Below are positions 35,942 through 45,154 of a stretch of 64,000 bases of DNA, one piece after another; the first letter of the stretch is position 1; every line of letters starts with the position of its first letter. Made by a program: the position numbers and the translations under genes. Below the pieces are notes generated by a model, which did not search any database, was not told the DNA's origin, and saw nothing but the letters and a program-made list of their open reading frames with translations. The stretch is taken from the NCBI RefSeq assembly GCF_002936955.1, contig NZ_MPZM01000001.1, forward strand, positions 171,671-235,670. Direction: 5' to 3'. The stretch is from Oceanisphaera arctica (GTDB lineage: Bacteria > Pseudomonadota > Gammaproteobacteria > Enterobacterales > Aeromonadaceae).

Positions 35942-37126
35942 TTATCTCTCCACCAGCGCCATGCGGCTGTTGAACCAGTTCATGAAGAATGACACCGTCA
36001 GACTGATGGTCAGGTACACCAGCATGGTGATGGCGATCACCTCTATGGCCTGGCCGGTCTGATTGAGGGTGGTACCGGCGAATACCGAGACCAGGTCCGG
36101 ATAACCGATGGCGGTGGCCAGCGACGAGTTCTTGGTCAGGTTGAGATACTGGCTGGTCAGCGGCGGAATAATCACCCGCATCGCCTGAGGAATGATCACC
36201 AGACGCAGGGTCAGGGAGTCCTTGATGCCGAGGGCATGGGCCGCTTCGGTCTGGCCGTGAGAGACCGCCTGAATACCCGAGCGGACAATCTCGGCGATAA
36301 AGGCGGCGGTATAAATGGTCAAAGACAGCCACAGTGCCAGAAACTCGGGAATAATGGTCATGCCATCGCGAAAGTTGAAACCGCGTAGCTCGGGATATTG
36401 CCAGTCCAGCGGGGCGCCGAGCATCACAAAGGTCAGCAGGGGCAGGACGAGGATCAGCCCCAGCGAGATCCAGCCGACGGGCAGGCGCTGGCCGGTGGCT
36501 TCCTGCCGGCGATGGTTGAAACGGATAAGCCAGGTGGCCAGGGCAATGGCCAGCAGCAGCGCGACCCAGATCCAGTGAAAACCGGCACTCGGTAGCGGCT
36601 CGGGCAGATAGAGGCCACGCACGTTGAGAAAGACGCTGTCGCCGATATTGAAGCTGTCGCGCGGGCTGGGCAGGGTGCGTAGTACCGCGAAGTACCAGAA
36701 AAACATCTGCAGCAGCAGCGGAATGTTACGAAACAGCTCGACGTAGGCGGATGCCAGCCGGGCGATCAGCCAGTTGGGTGACAACCGGGCCACCCCGAGA
36801 ATAAAGCCCAGTATGGTGGCGCCGATGATGCCGAGAAAAGACACCAGCAGGGTGTTGAGCAGCCCCACCACAAAGGTGCGGCCATAGGTGTCGACTTCGC
36901 TGTAGGGGATCAGCGACTGGGCGATGGCAAAGCCGGCCGGATCATCGAGAAAACCAAAACCGGTGGTAATGCCGCGGGTTTCCAGGTTGGTGAGGGTATT
37001 GTTGACAATAAACCAGATGAAGCCGGCCACAATGGCGAGCAGTATTATCTGAAACAGCAGGGCCCGTTTGGCCGGGTCCCGCCAGAATTTCACATCGGAG
37101 TGTTTGTGATTCGCCGGTGAGGACAT
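35942..37126 (-). CDS. aapQ: General L-amino acid ABC transporter, permease AapQ
   Basis: 394 residues from the ATG at 37126 (MSSPANHKHSD, GGGGAT upstream); a TTG at 37153 is in frame but less well placed. It has the long periplasmic loop after the first helix (NNTLTNLETRGITTGFGFLDDPAGFAI) seen in AapQ/YhdX and the EAA loop ALGIKDSLTLRLVIIPQAMRVIIPPL. It pairs with AapM to form the channel. Confidence 0.92.
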   Translation of the reverse strand: MSSPANHKHSDVKFWRDPAKRALLFQIILLAIVAGFIWFIVNNTLTNLETRGITTGFGFLDDPAGFAIAQSLIPYSEVDTYGRTFVVGLLNTLLVSFLGIIGATILGFILGVARLSPNWLIARLASAYVELFRNIPLLLQMFFWYFAVLRTLPSPRDSFNIGDSVFLNVRGLYLPEPLPSAGFHWIWVALLLAIALATWLIRFNHRRQEATGQRLPVGWISLGLILVLPLLTFVMLGAPLDWQYPELRGFNFRDGMTIIPEFLALWLSLTIYTAAFIAEIVRSGIQAVSHGQTEAAHALGIKDSLTLRLVIIPQAMRVIIPPLTSQYLNLTKNSSLATAIGYPDLVSVFAGTTLNQTGQAIEVIAITMLVYLTISLTVSFFMNWFNSRMALVER

Positions 37127-37251
37127 AAGCCCAATCCCCGTATAAGAGTACAAGGTGGGCCGCGCATCGGCGCAGCCCGACTTTCTGACACAATACGACC
37201 ACCAGCAACAGCTATCACACGCAAACGGCTATCGCCGGCGGCAGATACCCG

Positions 37252-38271
37252 TTAGCGAATGGGCGGTGCGTACTGCAGGCCGCCTTCGGTCCACAGCGCA
37301 TTCAGGCCACGGTCAATTTTCAGCGCAGAGCCCTGGCCGACGTTGGCCTCGAATATCTCACCGTAGTTACCGACCTGCTTGATGATGCGATAGGCCCAGT
37401 CTGCGGGCAGGCCCATGCCCTTGCCGAAGTCGGCATCCTCACCCAGGAAGCGGCGCATATCCGGGTTGTCGCTGCCTTTCATGCTGTCCACATTGGCCTT
37501 GGTAATGCCCATTTCTTCGGCGTTGACCATGGCAAAGTGAGTCCACTTGACCACGTTAAACCACTGATCGTCGCCCTGACGTACCGAGGGCCCCAAAGGT
37601 TCCTTGGAGATAACTTCCGGCAGTGCCACGGCCTCGTCCGGTTTGGACAGCTTGGTGCGCAGGGCATAGAGTTGGGACAAATCCGAGGTCAGCACATCAC
37701 AGCGGCCGGCTTCCAGCCCCTGTACCGTCTGATCCGAGGTATCGAACACCACGGCGGTATAGCTGATGCCGTTCTTGCGGAAATAGTCGGCCACGTTCAG
37801 CTCGGTGGTAGTACCGGACTGAATACAGATGGCCGCACCGTCCAGATCCTTGGCACTGGCCACCCCCAGAGACTTGTTGATCAGGAAACCCTGGCCGTCG
37901 TAATAGTTGATGCCGGTGAAATTGACGCCCAGTTCGGTATCCCGGCTCGATGTCCAGGTAGTATTACGGGACAGCACATCGATTTCACCGGACTGCAGGG
38001 CGGTGAGGCGTTCCTTGGCATTGAGCGGAATAAACTGCACCTTGCCGGGATCGTTGAAGACGGCGGCGGCAATACCGCGACACAGGTCTACATCCAGGCC
38101 TTGCCATACCCCCTTGTCATCCGGGTTGGAGAAACCGGCCAGGGCGCTGTTGACTCCGCATTTCAGCATCCCCCGCTCCTTGACCGAGTCCAGCGTGGCC
38201 GCCTGGGCCTGGCTCAGTCCTGCGGCCAGGGTCGCCGTCACCAGAAGCGCTGTTTTTCCTTTGCCTGTCAT
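37252..38271 (-). CDS. aapJ: General L-amino acid ABC transporter, periplasmic binding protein
   Basis: 339 residues with a cleavable signal (TALLVTATLAAGLSQAQA). SBP family 3: ERGMLKCGVNSALAGFSNPDD, GLDVDLCRGIAAAVF, LTALQSGEIDVLSRNTTWTSSRD. It binds L-amino acids for AapQMP and is the first gene of the operon. 38272-38528 upstream contains only AT-rich promoter-like sequence. Confidence 0.94.
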   Translation of the reverse strand: MTGKGKTALLVTATLAAGLSQAQAATLDSVKERGMLKCGVNSALAGFSNPDDKGVWQGLDVDLCRGIAAAVFNDPGKVQFIPLNAKERLTALQSGEIDVLSRNTTWTSSRDTELGVNFTGINYYDGQGFLINKSLGVASAKDLDGAAICIQSGTTTELNVADYFRKNGISYTAVVFDTSDQTVQGLEAGRCDVLTSDLSQLYALRTKLSKPDEAVALPEVISKEPLGPSVRQGDDQWFNVVKWTHFAMVNAEEMGITKANVDSMKGSDNPDMRRFLGEDADFGKGMGLPADWAYRIIKQVGNYGEIFEANVGQGSALKIDRGLNALWTEGGLQYAPPIR

Positions 38272-38528
38272 ATGTCACTTCCTCTTGAGTTTTCTCGGGC
38301 TGATAGCTTTATTCGCTCAAGGCATAAAAACACCGATGCCCCCTTAGAGTATTAGCACAAAGACAAAAACATTTTGTTAATAGTATGTAAAAAAGTGAAA
38401 TGTGTGACTCAACCGGGGCTGTGAGCTGAAATAGACTGTTTTATATATAAAAACAAACGGTTGCCTCGTCGTTTAAAGGTGAAGTAGATGATGGTGTGTC
38501 TATGAAGAGGGTCTGACCAAAGGGAGCC

Positions 38529-39182
38529 TTACAGCTCCCAATCGAGACAGGACCAGTTGCGTTCCCGAGCGAGGCGGGCCAGGTGGTCACCCGGATTGAC
38601 GGCGAAGGGGGTGTCGACGAATTCAAGCAGCGGCAGATCATTGAGCGAATCGCTGTAGCCATAGCTGTGAGATGGGCGTAGTGCCTGCTGCTCCAGCCAT
38701 TCCTGTAGTCGCACCAGCTTACCCTGTTGATAGCTGTACACACCGTGCGTACGGCCGTTGTATACGCCGTCGCAACACTCGAGCTGAATACCGATGGCAT
38801 GATCCACTCCCAGGGCCCGGGCGATGGGCTTTACCAGGTGCTCGCCGGTGGCCGAGATAATCAGCCGTTCGTGACCCCGAGCCGTATGCCAGGCCAGCCG
38901 CTCCAGTGCGGCGGGGTATACCAGCGGCAGAATGTCCTGTTCGACAAATTCGTCGACCAGTGGCGCCAGATCCCGCTGCTGCCAGTGGCGAATGGGCGCC
39001 AGGGTTAGCGCCATATAGGCGTCCATGTCCATGCGGCCCTGGTAATAGGCGGCCATCAGGTGGCGTTCCTGCTCCAGTATCTCGGCCGGGGCCAGCTTGC
39101 GGTTGACCAGAAATGTCAGCCACAGGCTGGCGGAATCGCCGGCAATCAGGGTTTCATCCAGATCAAAAATGGCCAGTTTCAT
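38529..39182 (-). CDS. HAD-IB-family phosphatase
   Basis: 217 residues. HAD motifs: FDLDETLIAGDS (Asp8, Asp10), ISATGEHLVKPIA, Lys in the QQGKLVRL segment, GYSDSLNDLPLLE. SerB-like subgroup IB, acting on small phosphate monoesters. It overlaps the ATPase stop by one base and is the last gene of a six-gene uptake operon that also encodes an alkaline-phosphatase-superfamily enzyme, which suggests sequential removal of phosphate from an imported compound (inference). Confidence 0.88.
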   Translation of the reverse strand: MKLAIFDLDETLIAGDSASLWLTFLVNRKLAPAEILEQERHLMAAYYQGRMDMDAYMALTLAPIRHWQQRDLAPLVDEFVEQDILPLVYPAALERLAWHTARGHERLIISATGEHLVKPIARALGVDHAIGIQLECCDGVYNGRTHGVYSYQQGKLVRLQEWLEQQALRPSHSYGYSDSLNDLPLLEFVDTPFAVNPGDHLARLARERNWSCLDWEL

Positions 39183-40198
39183 CAGGCAACTTCCTTCAGT
39201 TCGTTACTGTTGAATATCAGCTCCAGTGGACTGCCGGCCGGCAGCAGGGCGTCGGCGCCCCGGTTCAGTCTGTCTACCGTCAGCAGGCAGCCGGCGGCCT
39301 GGATGCGATAGCGGATCACATTACCCAGCAGCTGGTGGCTGGCCACCGAGGCGGTGATCGGCGCCGTCATGGCGGGGCCGTAGTCGCGGCCGGGTTCACG
39401 AATATAAATGGACTCGGGGCGAACCGCCAGCCGGCCGCGAATGTCTAGCCCAAGCAACTGTCGTGCCTGCTCGGGAGAGAGCAGATTGTAGTTGCCCATG
39501 AAACCGGCCACAAAATCGCTGGCGGGGCGGGTATAGACGGCTTCTGCGGTGTCGGCCTGTACTATCTGCCCTTTGTTCATCACGAACACCCGATCCGACA
39601 TGGTCAGCGCTTCTTCCTGATCATGAGTCACGAACACGGTAGTCAGGTTCAGCTGTTGCTGAATGGCGCGAATTTGCTCGCGCAGGTGCTTGCGGATGGG
39701 CGCATCCAGCGCCGACAGCGGCTCGTCCAGCAGCAGGATGCGCGGCCGCACCACCAGCGCCCGGGCCAGGGCGACCCGCTGGCGCTGACCGCCAGACAAG
39801 CTGGCGGGGTAATAGCCTTCGCGGCCCTCCAGACCTACCAGCTCCACCGCCTCGGCCACCCGGCGTTTGATGTCATTGGCATCGAGCCGTTGCATCTTCA
39901 GGCCGAAGGCGATGTTGCCGGCCACCGTCAGGTTGGGAAACAGCGCATAGCTCTGAAACACCATGCCGATGCCACGCTGTTGCGGCTTGAGCCAGGTGAT
40001 ATCTTCACCCGACACCCGAATCTGCCCCTGATCCGGGGTGATCAGCCCCGCCAGGCTGCGTAGCAGGGTGGACTTGCCGCAGCCCGAGGGGCCGAGCAGG
40101 GTAATGAATTCGCCCTGGCTGATATCAAAACTGATGTTACTGAATACCGGGGTCTCGTTGAAGGACTTGGTCAGGTTGGCGACTTCCAGATAATGCAT
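39182..40198 (-). CDS. ABC transporter ATPase (PotA/FbpC type)
   Basis: 338 residues. Walker A GPSGCGKST, signature LSGGQRQRVALARAL, DEPLSALDAPIRKHLREQI, H-loop THDQEEALTMSDR, then a TOBE domain. It belongs to the spermidine/iron/2-aminoethylphosphonate group. It shares one base with the permease stop. The substrate cannot be named from the sequence. Confidence 0.9.
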   Translation of the reverse strand: MHYLEVANLTKSFNETPVFSNISFDISQGEFITLLGPSGCGKSTLLRSLAGLITPDQGQIRVSGEDITWLKPQQRGIGMVFQSYALFPNLTVAGNIAFGLKMQRLDANDIKRRVAEAVELVGLEGREGYYPASLSGGQRQRVALARALVVRPRILLLDEPLSALDAPIRKHLREQIRAIQQQLNLTTVFVTHDQEEALTMSDRVFVMNKGQIVQADTAEAVYTRPASDFVAGFMGNYNLLSPEQARQLLGLDIRGRLAVRPESIYIREPGRDYGPAMTAPITASVASHQLLGNVIRYRIQAAGCLLTVDRLNRGADALLPAGSPLELIFNSNELKEVA

Positions 40199-40989
40199 CA
40201 GGCGCTCCGTTTTTGCAGGCGCAGGGCGAGCCAGGTCGCCACGCCGATAAAGAGGAAATAGGACATCACCATGGCGCTGGTAAAGTGGCCACTGTTGGTG
40301 CGTTGACTGTACAGATAAACCTGCAGGGTTTCGAAGCGGGTGCCCACCAGCATGTTGGCGAACACGAATTCTCCGAACAGGAAAGAGAAAGAGAGAAACA
40401 GCGCGGCCAGCAGGCCGTTTCTGATATTGGGCAGCACCAGCTGCAGAAAGGCGCGAACAGTACTGGCCCCCAACAGGTGGGCCGCGTCCATCAGATCCGG
40501 AAGCCGGATGGCGTCCAGATTGTTGGCCAGGGCCCGGTACATGAAGGGCAGGCTGATGGTGAAATAGCAGAAAATCAGAATCCAGGGGCCGCCTACCAAA
40601 GGCAGGGGGCCGCCGGCATAGAGTTGCAGCAACCCGACCGAAGAGACCACGGGCGGGACCGCGAACGGCAACAGTATCACCATGTTCATGACGCCTTTCA
40701 GCCGAGGAAAATAGTAGAACACCACGAACAGGGTCGGCAGTATCAGCAGCAGGCTGAACAGCAACGCGGCCAGGCAGACCAGCAGCGAGCGGCTGAAGGC
40801 GGCCAGAAAGCGGCTGTCAGACCAGAGACTCAGGTACCAGTCCAGGGTAAAACCGCTGGGCAGAATATGGGCGCCCCACTGGGCCGACAGGGAATAGGCC
40901 AGGGTGATGACGATGGGAGTGGCCAGCAGTAACACCAGTCCGGTGACGGTCAGACGGGCCAGCAGCGGGGCTTTGGGCGACTTATTCAT
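40198..40989 (-). CDS. ABC transporter permease (PotC/PhnV-like)
   Basis: 263 residues, six membrane helices, EAA loop DAAHLLGASTVRAFLQLVLPNIRNGLLAALFL. It overlaps the preceding permease gene by 8 bases. It is the second inner-membrane subunit of the same uptake system. Confidence 0.9.
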   Translation of the reverse strand: MNKSPKAPLLARLTVTGLVLLLATPIVITLAYSLSAQWGAHILPSGFTLDWYLSLWSDSRFLAAFSRSLLVCLAALLFSLLLILPTLFVVFYYFPRLKGVMNMVILLPFAVPPVVSSVGLLQLYAGGPLPLVGGPWILIFCYFTISLPFMYRALANNLDAIRLPDLMDAAHLLGASTVRAFLQLVLPNIRNGLLAALFLSFSFLFGEFVFANMLVGTRFETLQVYLYSQRTNSGHFTSAMVMSYFLFIGVATWLALRLQKRSA

Positions 40990-42076
40990 AACGACTCCGG
41001 CTGATGATCCATTGATTGACGGCGGTGACCAGCACCAGCAACAGCATCAGCAGCAACGACAGGGCGGCGGCCAGCTGGGGTTCGAGGAAGATGTCCCCGG
41101 CGACCAGGGCGGAGATCTGGATGGTGACCAGGTTGTAATTGCTGGTCATCAGCGCAAAGGTGCTGGCATAGGCGCCGAGGGCATTGGCCAGCAGTATGAT
41201 AAAGGTACCCAGCAGCGCCGGGGTCAGCACCGGCAGCACCACTCGTAGCCAGTATTGCCAGGGGCGGGCACCGAGCAGGGCGGCGGCCTCGCTCCAGTCT
41301 TTCTGAATGCCGTCGAATGCCGGATAGAGCAACAGTATGGCCAGCGGAATCTGGAAGTAGGTATACAGAATGATGAGACCGCTGCGGGAGTAGAGGTTGA
41401 AGCCGTCGATCAGACCGGCATCACGGAGTAGCAGGGTGACGGCGCCGTTCATGCCGAGCAGCACGATAAAGGCAAAGGCCAGTGGTACCCCGGAAAAGTT
41501 GCTGGCCATGGTGGTAAAGGCCACCACTGCATCCTGCACCTTGCCCGGCACCTGGCGCAGCGCTGCGGTGCCGACCAGCGCGATCAGTAGCCCCAGCAGG
41601 CTGGACCAGACGGCGAGATCGATGCTGTTGCCGAACGACTGGCGGTAGAAGGGCGAGTCGATGATCTCCTGAAAGTTGGCCAGACTCCAGTCGCCGCCGG
41701 CCTGAAAGCTGTTGATCAGCACCCACAAAATAGGTGCCAGCTGAAACAGGCCGAACACCACAGCAAAGGGCAGCAGCCACAGCAGCGGCAGACCGCGCCG
41801 CCAGGCGGCGGGTCTGGTTGACGTAGATGAAGAGTCATTACTATGTCTTCTCGTCTGGTGAGAGAGGCCAAAGGGCCAACTCTGCCGACACGCTACAAGT
41901 ACTTCCCTGTAAGCTCGCACATGCCATCTGACCGCCAAGGATGGTGGGAATGCCGGAACGGCAGGAGCAATTTTTCGGCCCTGGCATGTGACGGTCGGCC
42001 GAGTTGTTCCCTTTGGCCTCCGGTCAGACACCAGCTCGCTGTCTGGGAGTGTATTGGCTGTCAGCTGTTTGCTCAT
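40982..42076 (-). CDS. ABC transporter permease with repeat-encoded N-terminal insert
   Basis: 364 residues if translation starts at the ATG at 42076, which overlaps the phosphatase stop as ATGA. Residues 1-18 (MSKQLTANTLPDSELVSD) precede, and residues from about 72 onward (NDSSSTSTRPAAWRR) follow, a stretch of about 52 residues encoded by palindromic repeat R5. The permease body (about 94-364) has six helices and the EAA loop EAAALLGARPWQYWLRVVLPVLTPALL. No good ATG/GTG start exists between the repeat and the first helix. Either the insert is translated as an N-terminal cytoplasmic extension, or a weak start after the repeat is used. Confidence 0.8.
   Translation of the reverse strand: MSKQLTANTLPDSELVSDRRPKGTTRPTVTCQGRKIAPAVPAFPPSLAVRWHVRAYREVLVACRQSWPFGLSHQTRRHSNDSSSTSTRPAAWRRGLPLLWLLPFAVVFGLFQLAPILWVLINSFQAGGDWSLANFQEIIDSPFYRQSFGNSIDLAVWSSLLGLLIALVGTAALRQVPGKVQDAVVAFTTMASNFSGVPLAFAFIVLLGMNGAVTLLLRDAGLIDGFNLYSRSGLIILYTYFQIPLAILLLYPAFDGIQKDWSEAAALLGARPWQYWLRVVLPVLTPALLGTFIILLANALGAYASTFALMTSNYNLVTIQISALVAGDIFLEPQLAAALSLLLMLLLVLVTAVNQWIISRSRYE
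41864..42020. repeat. Dispersed palindromic repeat, copy R5, inside a permease ORF
   Basis: Ends GAGGCCAAAGGG and CCCTTTGGCCTC are perfect complements; next arms CAACTCtGCCGAC / GTcGGCcGAGTTG; inner stem CACATGCC / GGCATGTG; plus an internal hairpin (GGAATGCCGGAACGGCAGG). 157 bases long. The interior is near-identical, in opposite orientation, to the second palindrome of R6, although the outer arms differ. Confidence 0.8.
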
Positions 42077-42876
42077 ATCAGTAACTCTTTGCACATCGAT
42101 TTGTCGTGTTCTGCCCCCAGCAGGCTGGCGATGGTGCCGCACAGCTCTGTCTGCCGGGGACGGGCCTGGGTGTCATGACTGAAGGCGTGGCCTGCCACAA
42201 ACAGCGGTATGTTCCGCTCTTCCGGCAGAATACCGCTGTGGCTTTGATCTCGGTTCATGCCGTGATCGCTGGTGATCAGCACCTGATAGCCCTGTTCCAG
42301 CCAGAGCGGCAGGTACTCGGCCAACAGCAAATCGAAACGGCGGGCGCTGTTGCGGTACTGGCGCGAGTCCAGGCCGAATTTGTGACCGGCATCGTCGGTA
42401 TTCATCGGGTGGATCAGCAGAAAGTCCGGGTCGAAGCGGGTTCTGAGGATCTCCGCGTCCTGCAGCAGATGGCAGTCCGGGTAATGGTCCTGAGAGTAGA
42501 ACAGGCCGTATTGAATAGGCAGCTCCGCGTCCTGGGTGAGGCGATCCCGCACCGGATCGTAAGGTGCCCGGTTATACAGCTCGCTGACCCAGTGATAGGC
42601 GGCCGCCGCCGTGGTCAACCCCGACTGGCGCGCCAGAGAAAAAATGCTCTGCTGGGTGCTGAGGCGAACCATGTCGTTGTTCAGTATGCCGCTGTCGACC
42701 GGCCGGGTACCGGTGAGAATGCATTCATAGAGAGGGCGGGAGACCGCCGGCAGTTCGCATTGCATCTGGTAGCCGGTCATACGACCGGCTTCGTTCAGGC
42801 CCTGAAGGTAGCCCAGGCAATCCCGGGCAACCTCGTAGGCCAGGCCGTCGATAACGACGAGTATGACCTTGTTCAT
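42073..42876 (-). CDS. Alkaline-phosphatase-superfamily hydrolase (nucleotide pyrophosphatase-like)
   Basis: 267 residues from the ATG at 42876 (AGAGG upstream). VILVVIDGLAYEV carries the first metal Asp; ECILTGTRP provides the nucleophile Thr; LIHPMNTDDAGHKFG and LITSDHGMNRDQSHSG provide the second set of metal ligands. No signal peptide, so it is cytoplasmic. It lies 2 bases after the binding-protein gene, so it probably hydrolyses the imported ligand, a phosphodiester or phosphonate being likely (inference). Confidence 0.87.
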   Translation of the reverse strand: MNKVILVVIDGLAYEVARDCLGYLQGLNEAGRMTGYQMQCELPAVSRPLYECILTGTRPVDSGILNNDMVRLSTQQSIFSLARQSGLTTAAAAYHWVSELYNRAPYDPVRDRLTQDAELPIQYGLFYSQDHYPDCHLLQDAEILRTRFDPDFLLIHPMNTDDAGHKFGLDSRQYRNSARRFDLLLAEYLPLWLEQGYQVLITSDHGMNRDQSHSGILPEERNIPLFVAGHAFSHDTQARPRQTELCGTIASLLGAEHDKSMCKELLI

Positions 42877-42878
42877 GC

Positions 42879-43931
42879 TTACCTCTGCTGGTGGATCAGG
42901 ACGGAAGACTGCCACTGGCGGGACAGGGTACGGGTGCTCTTTTCCCAGGCATTCTGATCGGCAATGGGCCGCGCCGCGGCATACATGTCATTGGGCAGCA
43001 GTTTTTCCTGCACGTCGGCGGGCAGGGTAACGGTGCTGCGAATGGGGCGGGCATAACCACGAGCCAGGTTGATTTGCCCCGCATCGCTCAGTATGTATTC
43101 CCGGGCCAGCTTGGCGGCGTTGGGGTGTTTGGCGTACTTGTTGATGATGGTGGCGTAGCCGGAAATCAGCGAGCCGTCACTGGGGATCACCACGGTGAAG
43201 CGGTCGCGGTCGATCTGATCCCGGTAGCTGAGGGCATTGAAATCCCACAGTATCGCCATTTCCACTTCGCCTTTTTCCAGGTTGGCGATATTGGGATCCA
43301 CTGGCGACAGACGGCCTTGTTTGGCCAGCTCGGCAAACAGCGCCAGGGCCGGTTTGATATTGGACTCGTCTCCGCCCTGGGCAAAGGCGGCGGCCAGCAC
43401 GGCACTGTTGGCTTGTGCGGCGACACCGACGTCACCCACGGTGACCTGGTAGTCACCGACCAGCAATTCCTGCCAGGAAGACGGCACCTTTTTTACCAGC
43501 TCGTTGTTGACGATAAAGGCGATGGTGCCGGTGTAGCCCAGCATCCAGTGGCCGTCTTTGTCCTTGGCCCAGTCGGGAATGTCATCCCAGGTGGTGGGTT
43601 TGTAGGCTTGGGTGACGCCCTGACGCACGGCGATGGGACCGAAGGCGGCACCCACATCACCAATATCGGCGGTGGCATTGTCTTTCTCGGCGGCAAACTT
43701 GGCGATTTCCTGAGCCGAGCTCATGTCGGTATCCTGATGCTTGATACCGTATTGCTCGCCCAGATCCTGCCAGGTGTCTTTCCAGTTGGCCCAGCTGTCG
43801 GGCATGCCGACGCTGTATAACTTGCCTTCGGCGCGGGCCTTGCTTTCCAGCTCGCCGAGTTCGGTGGCCAGTACCGGGGTGGTACTCAGGGCCAGGGCAA
43901 GCAGACTCGAGGTTTTCAGTAGGGTCTTCAT
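42879..43931 (-). CDS. ABC transporter substrate-binding protein (family 1)
   Basis: 350 residues with signal peptide (LLKTSSLLALALSTTPVLA). Bilobal binding protein of the Fe/spermidine/phosphonate class: LYSVGMPDSWANWKDTWQDL, TADIGDVGAAFGPIAV, HWMLGYTGTIAFIVN, ANLEKGEVEMAILWDFNAL. First gene of the operon: binding protein, hydrolase, two permeases, ATPase, HAD phosphatase. Confidence 0.9.
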   Translation of the reverse strand: MKTLLKTSSLLALALSTTPVLATELGELESKARAEGKLYSVGMPDSWANWKDTWQDLGEQYGIKHQDTDMSSAQEIAKFAAEKDNATADIGDVGAAFGPIAVRQGVTQAYKPTTWDDIPDWAKDKDGHWMLGYTGTIAFIVNNELVKKVPSSWQELLVGDYQVTVGDVGVAAQANSAVLAAAFAQGGDESNIKPALALFAELAKQGRLSPVDPNIANLEKGEVEMAILWDFNALSYRDQIDRDRFTVVIPSDGSLISGYATIINKYAKHPNAAKLAREYILSDAGQINLARGYARPIRSTVTLPADVQEKLLPNDMYAAARPIADQNAWEKSTRTLSRQWQSSVLIHQQR

Positions 43932-44141
43932 CGGTTTCGATCCTCTGGACTAGGTCAGGTTCGAGGACGATGCTAGGTGGGATCGGTTACAGATTAACGA
44001 CAGTTTTATGGCAGTTATGATCAACAGGGCCGACTCATCGACTGTGACCGGGAGATCTGGCGTCATGACGCGATACGCATCCGTACCGACAGTCATGAGC
44101 CCGTTTTTACTGGGCCTGATAAGGCCGAGGGGCGGGGTTTT

Positions 44142-45005
44142 TCAGCGCGATTTGTCGATCAGCAGACTCTCCAGCAGTAGCAGGCTGCGAAACAGGTTGA
44201 TGTCGCTGCCTTCACGGGTGAAATAGACAAGGCCATCCCGACCCAGGGCAATACCTTCAAACTGGCCATTCTGGCCCAGCATCCAGCGCCGTCCGTCGGC
44301 CTCGATGACCCGGCCATCCCGTATCGGATATAGCCATAGCCAGGCGCGGCGGTTAAACCAGTTACGGCTGTAGCCGACCAGTAGCAGCGTTCGGGTCTTT
44401 GCATCGTAATCGGCCCCGGTGACCAGCATATCGGTGTTCAGCCGCTGCTGCTCCACCAGCGAGGTGTTCTCGGCAGTCGGCCGCACCTTGTAGATGGCCG
44501 TCTGCTGATCCAGCCAGCGCTTGGTCAGCAGCCACAGCTCATCCTCTACCCAGGTCAGCGCCTCGGCGTCGAAGTTGTGCTGATATAGGGGAGGCTGAAA
44601 GTTATGTTGCTCGGCGTAACGGACGGGAATGGGCGCTTGGGGTGAGAAGTGCTCGGCCTCTGCCGTCAGTGGCAGAATGTGCAAATCTCGGCGCCAGCCG
44701 CCGTTGTTGCCGGTATCCGCCAGGTAGAGGGTGTTGCCGCGTACGGCGATGTCTTCCCAGTCCCGGTTACCGGCGGCGATGGCACTCTGGGCGGTGATAT
44801 TTCCTTCGCCGTCGAGCACAAACAAATCGGCATCGTTCCCGCTGTCGTTATGGCTGACAAAGCCCTGTTGCCAGCGGGCCAGCCCGGAGGTTTCCGCCAG
44901 CCGGGACGGAAAGCCGGCCACCGGCACCAGTTCGAGCCGGGGCCCCTGAGCGGCCACGCAGCCGGACAGTAATAACAAACTCGGCAGTAACGGGATGAGA
45001 CGCAA
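44142..45005 (-). CDS. Uncharacterised beta-propeller-like lipoprotein
   Basis: 287 residues. Lipobox LLSGC (Cys16). The rest reads as repeated beta strands with SHNDSGNDADLFVLDGEGNI, DWEDIAVRGNTLYLADTGNN and EGIALGRDGLVYF, a pattern of propeller proteins of the SdiA-regulated or esterase-like phytase type. No catalytic residues can be assigned. It is monocistronic and divergent from benE. 43932-44141 holds no gene. Confidence 0.75.
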   Translation of the reverse strand: MRLIPLLPSLLLLSGCVAAQGPRLELVPVAGFPSRLAETSGLARWQQGFVSHNDSGNDADLFVLDGEGNITAQSAIAAGNRDWEDIAVRGNTLYLADTGNNGGWRRDLHILPLTAEAEHFSPQAPIPVRYAEQHNFQPPLYQHNFDAEALTWVEDELWLLTKRWLDQQTAIYKVRPTAENTSLVEQQRLNTDMLVTGADYDAKTRTLLLVGYSRNWFNRRAWLWLYPIRDGRVIEADGRRWMLGQNGQFEGIALGRDGLVYFTREGSDINLFRSLLLLESLLIDKSR

Positions 45006-45063
45006 TGGGTGTCCTTTCGTTGCTTTCGTTCAACAAAGTTGGCGCGACGCAGATACAGTGCTG

Positions 45064-45109
45064 TTTGACGCACACAGTGTGTCATTCACGCACTGTTTGG
45101 CAATAGAAT
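45064..45109 (+). promoter_or_regulatory. Candidate benE promoter/operator
   Basis: ACACAGTGTGT (45072-45082) is a perfect odd palindrome. TTGACG (45064) and TAGAAT (45104-45109) are promoter-like but too far apart to be one pair. Low-confidence regulatory region between divergent genes. Confidence 0.3.
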
Positions 45110-45154
45110 GGCCGTCTTTTCTTCTTTCTTATCGACGCTATTCGGAGCTGCATC

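Noticed and set aside
38500..38526. GGTCTGACCAAAGGGAGCC near the HAD gene end as another repeat copy
   Set aside because: Only a few bases resemble the repeat arms and no palindrome is present.
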